From Nymphaea colorata (lineage: Eukaryota > Streptophyta > Magnoliopsida > Nymphaeales > Nymphaeaceae), in contig NC_045145.1 of NCBI RefSeq assembly GCF_008831285.2, forward strand, positions 19,032,802-19,096,801: a stretch of DNA of 64,000 bases, given 5' to 3'. This document shows, one piece after another, positions 51,101 through 61,100 of the stretch (position 1 is the stretch's first letter; each line of letters starts with the position of its first letter). The notes under the pieces were generated by a model. That model was not told where the DNA came from. It did not search any database and saw nothing but the letters and a program-made list of their open reading frames with translations. Made by a program: the position numbers and the translations under genes.

Positions 51101-54100
51101 AGAAATGCGTTCTTGACATCAAGTTGGTACATCTTCCACTCCTTCATCACAGCTAAAGAGATAATGACTCTGACCGTCTTCATCTTCGCAACAGGAGCAA
51201 AGGTCTCCAAATAATCAATCCCATATTTCTGACTAAACCCCTTGGCCACAAGACGAGCTTTGTATCTTTCAACACTCCCATCTGGTTTGTACTTGATGGT
51301 GTAGACCCACTTAGATCCAACCAAGTGAGCCGCCTCAGGAATCTTTACAACTTCCCATGTCATGTTTCTTCGCAAGGCTTCCATCTCTTCTTGCATAGCA
51401 TAGGTCCACTTAGGATCACTCTGAGCCTCAGCAACATTCCTGGGAATCATAGTCAAAGAAAGAGAAGATACAAAGCATTTGTAGTCCTTGCTCAGTCTAG
51501 AATATGAAACAAAGTTACCAATAGGATGTTGAGTACATGACCTGACACCCTTTCGCAGGGCGATGGGAAGCTCTTCACTAGCAGCAACAGTCTGAATCTC
51601 TTCTTCAACAGGTTGCTTCTGCGCACGACTTGGGTCATCCAGGGAAGGACTAATTGGATTGGGAGTAGAATTCTCACCACCTGTCATCTCATCTGTACAA
51701 ACTCTTCGCCTAGAGTAAACTTGCCCAAATAAACGATTGCACTTCTCTTCTGCCTCAGTGGAACACTCTCCATTTTTCTCCTGTTCATGCACCTCACTAG
51801 ATGGACCAACAGAGTCACGCCTGTAGTCCAAAAAATCTGTAAACTGAATTTCCTGACTCGGAGAATACTCTTCCCGTGACATAGAGTACTCCCCCTGAAG
51901 AGGATTCTCACCAAAATAGGAAACATGTTCAAGGAAAGTGACATCTTTGGTAACATAGGCCCGACCAGTGGAAGGGTCTCGACACTTGTACCCTTTTTGA
52001 GTGGGAGAATACCCTAAAAAAATGCCCTTAATAGATCTTGGATCAAGCTTTTTAATGTGAGGACTATGGTTGTGAATAAAGCAAACACAACCAAAAACTC
52101 TGAGTGGAAGAGAGAAAGGTTCACGAGTCCCCGGTAACAGAGAGTGAGGCGTCTTCCCATTCAACACGCGACTAGGCAACCGGTTTATAAGATACGCACT
52201 GGTCAACACAGCATCCCCCCAATACTTTTTTGGAACATGACGTTGAAAAAGAAGAGCCCGAGTCATATTCAATAACTGACGATTTTTTCGTTCAGCAACT
52301 CCATTTTGAGGAGGGGTATAACTACAGGAAGTCTCATGAACAATTCCCTTTTTTCGAAAGAAGCTATCAACAGACTGGCACATATACTCTCGAGCATTGT
52401 CAGATCGAAATGTCTTAACAGATGCTCCATATTGAGTTTCCACATAGGCAATGAAAGTCTCTATGACAGTAGGAACTTCACTACGGTCTTTCAGCAAGTA
52501 GACAATAGTGTTACGAGAATAATCATCTATAAAGGTGATAAAATATTGAAAACCATGACAAGAAGGAATCCCTGCAGGCCCCCACACATCAGAATGAATC
52601 ATGGCAAATACCTCATTAGACCGATGGCTAGACAATGGGTACGAAGCCCTAACATGTTTGGCCAGGTGACAGACATCACAAGACACCATAGTCATATCTA
52701 ACCTGGAACATATATCAGGAAACAACTGTCTAAGAAGGCCAAAAGGCAAGTGTCCAAGGCGCTCATGCCACCGTAGAAGCAACTGAAGGGAGTCCTCTCT
52801 ATTCTTCGTGGCTTGGCTGATTGCCGTCATGAGAGCCTGAGCAGCACGCATAGGTAAACGATAGAGCCCGTCAGAAGCTAGGCCAATCCCAATCCTCTTC
52901 CCTGTCACCAAGTCCTGCATAACACAGCGATCAGCGGAAAATATAAGTTCGCAATTTAACTCCTTCGTGATCTTGCTAACCGACAAGAGATTCAAGGGAA
53001 TATGAGGAACATGTAGAGCATTGTGGACTAAGAACTTGTTCAAAAGTGGGAGACTCCCTTTTCCAGCCACAGAGATAGATGAACCATCGGCAAGGGAAAC
53101 ACGATCCTTTCCTGATGAAAGCTTATACCCATGAAAGACCTTAGGATCGCCGGTCATGTGGTGAGTAGCGCCACTATCAATGATCCACTCTCCCATACGG
53201 CAATCCGCCATAACGTCTATAGATGAAGAAGCTGCCATAATCACAGATAGTCCAACAGGAGGCAACAAGAGATGCACCGATGACAACAGAGAGCACCAAC
53301 GGGCAGTAATATCCGGATTCCCAATCAGCCCCAAGAGTGAACAGAATGTCGATTGGGGGAAACGATCGTCGATGTCGCTCGACGGAAGCGGTGCCTTCTC
53401 TCTCTCGGGCTGCAATCTCCCACGGGTAGAGGTTTCGCCACACGTTCTCCTTGCTGGAAACAAGATCCAAGAGCCAAAACCCAACAAGTATCAAGGTATA
53501 GAAGTGAATAGGAAATCAACTTCGAGACGAGGAAAGCCTTCACCCGTAAGACCAATTTAACCCCGGTCTTTTGTAAGGAAAGGGGGATGCGATCGCCGGA
53601 GCGCCGGCAAACGTTGAGGCAATCCTCAAGTTACGCTCCTCTCCTCCTTTACGTCCTCTACCAAGTCACGGACCAGCCACCTCTTCTTGCACGGTGGGCG
53701 CCAAACAAAAACAAGAAGATGGAATCAAAGATCAACCAAGCAATATATTGCAGGTAAGAGGCGGATGCACTTCACCGGATTTGCAAAAGACCCCTAGGAA
53801 GTGACATGAATAGGGGGAGGCAAGCTTAGGAAGCGCCTAAGCACGCATATCTTCTTTCTTCTTCGGGAAGCAAGACTACGGCGCAAAAGGCAGTGGCGCA
53901 AGGGACAACGGTGACGGCGACGGTCAACAACACAAGAGCGACGGCGCAAGAGCGACGCCGCAAGAGTGGCTGCGATGGCGATGGCGCAAAGAGTGACACC
54001 GGCGGCGGCGGAAACAGCGACAGTGGTATTGGGTACACCGGCGGCGGTGGCTGCTGCAGCAACGGCGGCGGCAGCGGCGGTGGCTGCTGCAGCAACGGCG

Positions 54101-55903
54101 GCTGCGGCGGCGGCAGCGGCGGCGGCGGCAGTGGCAGCGGCGGCGGCGGCAGTGGCAGCAGCGGCGGCGGCGGCGGCGGTAGTGGCAGCGGCAGCGGCGG
54201 CGGTGACTGCAGTGGTGGCGATGGTAGCGGTGAGAGATATTAGGGTTGGAACTTCACAAACCCTAAAAATTTCCCAAACTCGTCGGCTCTGATACCATGT
54301 AGAAACACGAACAAGAAGAGGAAGAGAAACAACGATCACGATGTAACGTGGAAAAACCCTCAACAAGAGGAAAAAAACCACGAATGAGGAGGAGCCGGTG
54401 CCCACTAGCCGCCAGACTCTCTCTCTCCTTTGTCTTTCATTCACACCATAAGGATTAGGGTTACACAACTTAAATAATGCCCAACAAGGGCTACAAGTTG
54501 GATCGGATACGGATCCGGACCCGGTCCCGAGACCCATCTAACATACTTCAACAGTTTTTATAAATGAGTGTGCTGGGTTTGTTTTTTGTTTTTGTTGATA
54601 TTATCATGACAACAGAGGGCTAATAGAGGAAATGGAAAATAATGTTAAAACAATCTAGGCTTCTTTTTTGTTTTTGCTGATATTATCATGACATCTTTTA
54701 TAATATGTTGCATGTTTAAAAGATATACAAAGTAGACAAATTTTTTTATTTGTATATTTACATTTATAGACAGAAAGAGGTATAGAACATGATACAATAT
54801 ATGCTTGGCATGGTAAACTTGTAAAATTATGAGAAAGGAGCAGAGTTCTACCTTGGTCGCGGAAAATCCACTGCAGGAATGGAGACAAGGAAACAAGGAA
54901 TGTCTAACCAAAGAACAGTAAAAGGGTTCAGTATGGATAGCCCATCTAATTGAGAGCTTCAACAATAAGGGTTACAAGAAGATTTGTTGGGATATCCTCA
55001 GTTTGTGCATGTCATCTTCAAGCACAAAGATCATAACAAACACCACTGCTAAAAAGAAAAAAAGTGGTATCCTGCTAGGTTATGTAGATCCAAAAAATGT
55101 ACTAATATGTGGATCACAAAATTAGAATTTTAGAGTTCCTGTTAGGAGTGGTCTTCCTATCATTTATGTACCACACCAGTCAACCCACCATTGGAGCTAG
55201 AAAAAAAGAGAAAAATATTCTTCTCTGACAATTATAAAACACCATGTTGCCTATACCTGTCTAAAGTCTAAACGGCTTTTGTTTATATCTCACATAGGTT
55301 CCATTGCATCTAAGTTTGTTAAGTCTTTCTTGGTTTAAGGGCTATGAGCAATCTGTTCTGAAGTGCCAATTCAAGTCAAATGGCATCGTGAAAGTATCTG
55401 CAGCTTTTTCTTCAACGTTTTGAGCTTCTATTCAATTTTGTACTTTAAAGTAATGGTCTGGCTAAATATGCTTAATTTGATGTTTGATTCATTACCTTCA
55501 CAGCCATTAACACTGAAACTTACATGTTTGGCCTCGTATTTCATCCTTTTGTTAAACTTCTTTGAGAAGACCACCTTATCAAAACTGAAGTGGCTTTTTT
55601 CACATCTTGTTGGCATAGACTCCTTCCAAATTTAACTGCAAGAGACAACAGAATTGAACTATCATGCCAAAGTTTTCATTGGCATTTGCCATTTTCTTTG
55701 TATGCCCTTTTGCTGAAAAGCATTTGATCCTAATGCAATGGGTAGAGTTCATCCAAACTTTTGCTGTGCAGTGAACACGAGGCTTGAAGCCTAAGATTCT
55801 GAATGTTTTGTTTTTAACTTTGATGTAGGAATTCCATTTGATTGAGAAAGGTGAACTTGCTCCTCTGCATGACTTGATTGACTCCATTGTTCTTTCCTAT
55901 TGA
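45179..55903 (+). CDS. MOB1: MOB1 kinase activator-like protein, 7 coding exons, 216 aa
   Basis: Co-activator of NDR/LATS-type kinases in the Hippo-like pathway; in Arabidopsis, MOB1 works with the Hippo-like kinase SIK1 and affects growth and auxin responses. Exons: 45179-45204, 46789-46837, 47642-47750, 47954-48047, 48885-49018, 49102-49265, 55829-55903 (TGA). All are GT-AG with matching phases. The protein starts [18 protein letters not shown] and has the [21 protein letters not shown] segment (about 41-61). The zinc-site residues are C80, C85 ([12 protein letters not shown]), H162 and H167 (AHIYHSHF). The FPPNF...[14 protein letters not shown] helix region and the [15 protein letters not shown]-terminus are both present. 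Length equals plant MOB1. Intron 6 is 6.6 kb because a Copia element is inserted in antisense; the reading frame is intact if this intron is spliced. Intron 1 holds a 22-base T run (45499-45520). Confidence 0.96.
49650..49905 (-). repeat. 3' LTR of the Copia element
   Basis: 256 bp, with no difference seen from the copy at 54298-54553. The pol stop codon (49900-49902) lies a few bases inside it, as is common in Copia elements. Confidence 0.95.
49900..53238 (-). CDS. Copia Pol polyprotein without gag (first ATG gives about 1,112 aa)
   Basis: The open frame extends up to 53487 (1,195 codons), but its first ATG is at 53238. Numbering over the open frame: protease DSGA at 104-107 ([13 protein letters not shown]). 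Integrase zinc set H241, H246, C270, C273, and catalytic D300, D363 and E399 with D35E spacing. RT from about 712 ([35 protein letters not shown]) with YVDD at 872-875. RNase H from about 1036 ([23 protein letters not shown]) to a C-terminus overlapping the PPT. No stop or frameshift. The residues before the protease match no gag or zinc-knuckle motif. Full Copia polyproteins are usually longer because gag precedes the protease. The product could still be enzymatically active. Confidence 0.93.
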   Translation of the reverse strand: MAASSSIDVMADCRMGEWIIDSGATHHMTGDPKVFHGYKLSSGKDRVSLADGSSISVAGKGSLPLLNKFLVHNALHVPHIPLNLLSVSKITKELNCELIFSADRCVMQDLVTGKRIGIGLASDGLYRLPMRAAQALMTAISQATKNREDSLQLLLRWHERLGHLPFGLLRQLFPDICSRLDMTMVSCDVCHLAKHVRASYPLSSHRSNEVFAMIHSDVWGPAGIPSCHGFQYFITFIDDYSRNTIVYLLKDRSEVPTVIETFIAYVETQYGASVKTFRSDNAREYMCQSVDSFFRKKGIVHETSCSYTPPQNGVAERKNRQLLNMTRALLFQRHVPKKYWGDAVLTSAYLINRLPSRVLNGKTPHSLLPGTREPFSLPLRVFGCVCFIHNHSPHIKKLDPRSIKGIFLGYSPTQKGYKCRDPSTGRAYVTKDVTFLEHVSYFGENPLQGEYSMSREEYSPSQEIQFTDFLDYRRDSVGPSSEVHEQEKNGECSTEAEEKCNRLFGQVYSRRRVCTDEMTGGENSTPNPISPSLDDPSRAQKQPVEEEIQTVAASEELPIALRKGVRSCTQHPIGNFVSYSRLSKDYKCFVSSLSLTMIPRNVAEAQSDPKWTYAMQEEMEALRRNMTWEVVKIPEAAHLVGSKWVYTIKYKPDGSVERYKARLVAKGFSQKYGIDYLETFAPVAKMKTVRVIISLAVMKEWKMYQLDVKNAFLNGDLEEEVYMCMPPGYEEPGKCCKLRKALYGLKQSPRAWFERLRLVMRQCGYHQGNGDHTLFVKRNKQKVTILLVYVDDMIVTGDDEDEIMKLKKLLAIEFDLKDLGKLKYFLGIEIARSGTSLVLNQRKYTLDLLKETGKLGCRPASTPLDAGHKLSLRDGEPLCEEAKRRYQCLVGKLIYLTLTRPDITFAVNVMSQFMHAPTDAHLKVVDRILCYLKRNPGKGLLYVKQDTLGIEGYSDADWAGCIDTRRSTSGYCIYLGGNLIVWRSKRQDVCSRSSAEAEYRAVAMGVSELLWLKVLLTDIGIKVEEPMKMYCDNKSAINLANNPVLHDRTKHVEIDRHFIRERIDAKELILPYMRSEDQTADVLTKALSSTSFERNVSKLGMFDMYAQLEGEC
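49906..49914 (-). other. Polypurine tract of the Copia element
   Basis: GAGGGGGAG on the minus strand, directly next to the 3' LTR. Primes second-strand synthesis in LTR elements. Confidence 0.85.
53940..54240. repeat. GC-rich triplet array in the Copia leader
   Basis: Imperfect GGC/GCA/GCG triplets over about 300 bases between the PBS and pol. On the element's sense strand a 247-codon ATG-started frame (54537-53794) begins inside the 5' LTR, reads through the PBS and becomes alanine/threonine-rich across the array. This is probably a by-product of the repeat. The array sits where gag would be expected. Confidence 0.85.
54286..54297 (-). other. Primer-binding site of the Copia element
   Basis: TGGTATCAGAGC on the minus strand, directly adjacent to the 5' LTR. 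It is complementary to the 3' end of plant initiator methionine tRNA, the standard Copia primer. Confidence 0.95.
54298..54553 (-). repeat. 5' LTR of the Copia element
   Basis: 256 bp, no difference seen from the copy at 49650-49905. Upstream on the minus strand is the GTTTT target duplication (54554-54558). Confidence 0.95.
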
Positions 55904-58164
55904 AATCTTCTAAACATGCTCAAAATTCCAGTGAAGAAACCAGAAAACAGTTGAAACTTGAAAGGAGTTGATGCGACAGATACATTAGTTTCACAATGTT
56001 GATAGAGCAAATCTATCGTCCTTTTCAACATTCGTATGGTGGATGCCTGTCTAACCTCTGGAGCCCAGTGCTGATGTGGGTCTGCACCGTTGTGTATATT
56101 TGGTGCACGTGATGTTTCAAGTGCTCATTCTTCTGTTCTTCCCTCGTTTGATCAGTTCTCTTCTGCACTTCCAGAGTCCTAGGTTGCTTCTGAACTTGGA
56201 TGGTTATTACGTCATGCAGTGGTGTCTTCTGACTGTTGCTGTTATTGATAGTGATGTTCTTTAACTTATATAATAGCAGCCTCATATGTGATTGGAGCAT
56301 GTCTTTTCTGTCACTATTGGTTATCTGAATGGCAGTATGTTGCTGTTTATGCTTGTTTTCTGATGAGGGCAGTTGGGGTTGGTGGCTAGACTCAGTTTCT
56401 TAGATGAATGAAAATCTGTCGGTTTGACAGATATGCGGGTCTCAAAATTGGCTTGCTGAATTTGATTTTTGGTGCAACAGGTTTTGATTATCAGGTGGGT
56501 TTAGACATGCCGTTGCGTGTGGGTAGTGCAAATGTGTAATGTTTTCTAGGTCAACCATGGTAAATGATATAAATCCAAGGTTGGTATATTGAACCTCGGC
56601 TTGTTTCATCGATAAGCCTAGGCGAATTCAAGTTTCATAAAGAATTGGTTCAAGATTGGACATAGTTCTAAGCTTGTGGAAACTTGAGCCAACTTCTTCA
56701 GCAGTAAGGTCAAATTGTTTCCGTGCTAAAACAAGTAGAACTTGAACTCTTAAAGCCACTCTAATAGAAAAAGAAACGTTTTGACTTTACATCTGCTTTT
56801 AGAAAGCTGCAAAATATGAGCCAACTGGTTGGTATTGTTTGTGTTTGGCATGTTGAGCTGATCACAGGGCTGTCTTTACGAGTTCTATACGAACTTTGGA
56901 AAGCTGATTAGAGCAGCTCTCTCCTTCTCCCAGCTCAGGGCACAATATCTTCTTCCAAAGATGATGTCGGGCCTATAAACACGAGCGGATATTTCCTATT
57001 TGAACCTAGGAAAAATATCAGCCTAAAGTTAAAACGTAACTGGTACATCTTCTCAAAATTACACCAAGTTTATGGCCAGTTGCCCAGAGAAAGTGTACCT
57101 TGCACTGTTTATCTTGTTGCGGTTGTTTTAATGTAAAACTTTTTGGTTCCTATTGTTTTGTTCTTGGAACTTCATTTTGGCCTGCGACAGAAGCACCATA
57201 TCTAGATACCTCCAATCTGAAGGCTGTTAGCCTACTTGCCTTGCACGGTTGCAAGATCTCATCCATGGTGCAATTGCGAAATGGTGTCGAAACTTTTGTA
57301 CTCTACAGATTGTTGCTAGTATGTAAATGGTGCACTCCAACATCCTTCAACTTGAAGGTCTGTTAAGTCCAACTGTTTAGCTACATGGATGAAGCGACGT
57401 TCCTTTTGGCTGTCGATGCTCGCATGTTCATGTCATACGTGTGTTTGATGTGGCGGACGAGGCAGATTTTCCCTCCTGGATGCTGCTTCTGCCCCAGAAA
57501 ATGACGTTCTTTTGATCAGGAGAAAGTAATGATATAGAGGGTAATCGAGGTTCGACCGTCGTTACTATTCAACGGTATATGTCCATTTCTCTTAACCTCT
57601 CGCGCTCAAGACAAAGGCACTGTTCTTCAATAAATGATGGTAATCTTATTATCATGTAAATTCATAATACACCAGCACAATAATGACTGGTTATAGAAAA
57701 ATAAAAAATAAATGAAATAGGCAAATCATACAGCAGAGTAGTAGCCGAGGGAAGAAAGAACGTAGTATCCTTTGCAACTCTCTGTACAAGTATATTCCCT
57801 GCTTCTTTCATCAAGTTGAAATATAAAGTATTAACATCCAAGTTCTTTACACCAACAGGTCGATCTTCCATCTGCTGGCCAGGGTGTGATCATACTCTCT
57901 TTGCTGCCACTGCCTCCATGCTGCAAAAGAAATTCTATCCTTTTTCCACCGCCAAATCAGCTTCAAAACACATTGACCATGACCAGTATTGTATTGGACA
58001 CACGAGCTATTTTACGCAGCGACCACCATATCATCTTGCAGTTACCAACCGCCTGCTTCAAGCTGGTTGTTGACCATGACCATCGAATCATGTTGCTTCC
58101 TGTATGTGTCTTTTCATTTTTTGCAGTCTGAAAACATGTAAGTTGATCTCTGAACAGATCTCTT
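55904..58164. other. Convergent intergenic region of MOB1 and the O-fucosyltransferase-like gene
   Basis: Two genes converge here, so it should hold both 3' UTRs. No other coding region was recognised; short frames near 57.1 and 57.9 kb have no domain. Confidence 0.4.
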
Positions 58165-61100
58165 CTAACTGGAGTCCCTCCTACTTTCACAAATACAACC
58201 TGGCAAAGGATTTGCATAGAAGCTCTCTTCAAGCTTTGGGAATTCACCAGGCTCCCTCAAGTATGGAGCCCCATTACGTTCTTCATGCAGCCTTTTTACT
58301 TTTGAACTAAACGTCTCCCATAAGATCTTCCCTTCATCAAGCTCATCAACAAACCTTACGAAGTTCTCTCTGTCAATTGAAAGCATGTTAATAGCAGAAC
58401 CAATAATTCATCTTCAGTGCAGTAATAACACTAAAAGCTAAAAGTATCATTAAATGGGTAACATACAGAAACACCCAAAAGGAAGAAGAAAATGGAAAAG
58501 GGACCTCATATGCGAGAAACCAAAACGGCTCAACAAAATGTCTGGTGTCTTTAGCATTCAACATTAGCTGAGAAAACATGGACGTCTTATCATGGTCAAC
58601 CTTAACCTTGTTAGAAACGTGACTCTGTCACACTCTCTCTTAACACACCAAGAGAAGAGGAAAACAGAAGAAGAGAGAGGAAAAAGACACAAAGATTTAA
58701 GTTGTTTAGAGACAGCGTCCTCCTACATCCATGGCCGCCCCACACAGCAGGTTTTTACTATTACAGAAATATACAGAGTACAAAGAGAAATCTACCCCCT
58801 CATAAACATGGGATTAGGGCAAAACCCACAAAGCAGATTAGGCTGCACACTCCAACAATGCTCGAGGATCTTAATATCTTTCAAGAAAAACGAATTAGGT
58901 TTGACACTAGTAATGCATCCTAGCTCTTTCAGTCCCTTACCTATTTGGCTTGCAATTTTCCTCGGTCCAAAGCGAAACCAAGTCCTTGGTGCTCTCTCGT
59001 TTGGCTGTAACCTTCCTAACAGCATTGGACAATATAGCTTCGGCTTTTGAGAGGTACAGGGCCTATGGTGTCTGAAGACTGTGAACTAACTACATGCACA
59101 ATAATCCACAGTCCATCGCTCCAAAGTCACATCCTTCAGACTTCTATGCGCACAATCTAAGCCACATATTTTGCTTTGTTTTTGTCCTCACTTCTGTGCA
59201 AGTCAAACAGTAGCACATCGCTATGCATGCCTAGAACATATTTTTTTTCACAACCATGGTATAGTCATCCGTATCCAGTAAATCAGAAGTACTAAATTCA
59301 ACACACAGACAGGAAAACCAGAACGAACAGCCAATGGAGTATCTGGAAGAGAAGCAAGGAAGAAAATTAACTACAGCAAATACTTGGTTTGAAGTGATTG
59401 CAGAAAAAAATTACCTGTCTGGGCTTATTGTTTTTCTGAAATTCTCGAAACGTCTGTGGCCCTTGACAGCCTTTGCCATGTTCCCATCATAAGTGTATAT
59501 GAACACGTCACTCTCAAGAGCAACAATATAGTCTAATCCAGCAAGCATGTTTTGGTGATTTTTAAAAGTACTTAGTTCATCCTCTGTAGCAAGAGTAGAG
59601 TGAGTATGTATGTTGGGAAAGTCATTCTTGAGATATTGCAGGCTGCCATTGCCATAAGCTTCCCCAGCTACTAAGTAAATATTAGTGGTTGAAGGGAACC
59701 CCAATGCTTTCAATAGAAGGGATGTCTCCCTGGGTGTCATGGGGCAACCTCCCTGCTTCCTTCTTTCAGCACCATCTATTTCCTTTTCCTTCCAATGGCT
59801 CACCTCATATCGCATGCGTCGAAGCTCTTCACCTTCTTCCATTGTTAAATTATGGGTGCAACCAGTGAAAGCCAGCATATCCTTTTCATACCTTCCATAA
59901 TGAAAAACAAAGTGTTACTTGAATAAAAAAGAGTTCTTTTGGTCAAGTTCAGCCCAAAAAGGGAAACAATCTGCAACTTTATCACTTGTGCTACATATAG
60001 CAGTGGATACAGATCAGCAAAGGAGCAATATGCTCCACGGAACCTGTTCTGAAGCAAGCCAGTCCAGTGGCATCTTATAACAGGAAGAATTGGGGTATCC
60101 CTGCTTTATAAGCACTCTAGCATGCATCCTAAAAGGAAGCCAGAATTTCCAACAGAATTTAGGAGTCAGAAGGCTTGGACTAGCATAAAGTTACCTGAGG
60201 TGAAGAGCAATAAAGGGGCTCCCGTTTGTGTGCATTCTTGAAACCAAGGTCTTCCCCAGTTCCTGAATTGGAGCCGAATATTTCAATGCTTCGTAGCATG
60301 CTCGGCACCTTAGTTTCTGTATAGAACTTGGAAGTTCATTGTTTGCAAGCCGTGAATCAGTATGAGTTAAATACATGACTCTGTGCTGCTTTAGCAGAGG
60401 AAGAACTTCGGTTTTGTAGTAATTGACCTGAACAAAATAAACCAAAAGTCATTTTCATCAATGGCATCATAGGTTTTGAAAAATAAGAAACTGAAAAACA
60501 GGGTGTGCTAGGAGACCTTAGACCAGGAGATGGGGGTCTTCCTGAAGGGCTCAATTTCCACCAAGTCGGAGGGCAATGTCTCGACTATATTGATATCATG
60601 TTTTAGTGTGTGAATAAAGTGCTGCCAATCAAATAGGTCCTTGAAACCACTAACAATAAGAAAACGATTGATCAGACGTGCATATCCAATAAGGGCAATT
60701 TAAAAGATGAAGAAAACAGCTGATCACAGCGCAAGACCTTTCGTCAGCCCAATAGGAAGTGTGATCCAATGAAGGAAGAACAAGGGTTGCCTTCATGATT
60801 TTAGCGACAGCAGCCATGTCACATATCTGCATTGTAGGTGATGATTCAGTCAGAATCTACTTTGGAGGAAAACAAAGATTATTTCTTGAATGAGTATGTA
60901 GTTGTACCCCAAATCTCATCTGATTCAGACCACCGTTAGCATTTATTAGGAGATAACCATTTGTCTTAGTATCAGGTCCTGCATGTGGAAGGAGGACCAA
61001 TAAGATAGGAATCTTTCGTATTCCTAAATAATCAACCAGAGTAGACAGTGGTGAACTTACTCTTATAGTTTTTCGGACGATCAATACATTGCTTAAAATC

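Larger units (their letters stand above)
49650..54553 (-). mobile_element. Ty1/Copia LTR retrotransposon, gag-deficient, inside MOB1 intron 6
   Basis: A 4,904-bp element antisense to MOB1. LTRs of 256 bp (49650-49905 and 54298-54553) appear identical, start TGTAGAAAC and end TTCAACA. A 5-bp target duplication GTTTT flanks it (49645-49649 and 54554-54558). The PBS, PPT and an open pol frame are intact. Domain order protease, integrase, RT, RNase H defines Copia. No gag (no capsid-like region and no CCHC knuckle) lies between PBS and pol; the roughly 800-base leader instead holds a GC-rich triplet array. Identical LTRs indicate very recent insertion. Without gag it would need capsid protein in trans. 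Confidence 0.93.

Noticed and set aside
53239-53487. N-terminal extension of the Copia pol frame as a gag remnant
   Set aside because: The open frame has no ATG here, and the residues show no capsid or zinc-knuckle motif.
53893-54292. Glycine-rich and alanine-rich plus-strand frames in the Copia leader
   Set aside because: Translations of a GC triplet repeat, antisense to the element.
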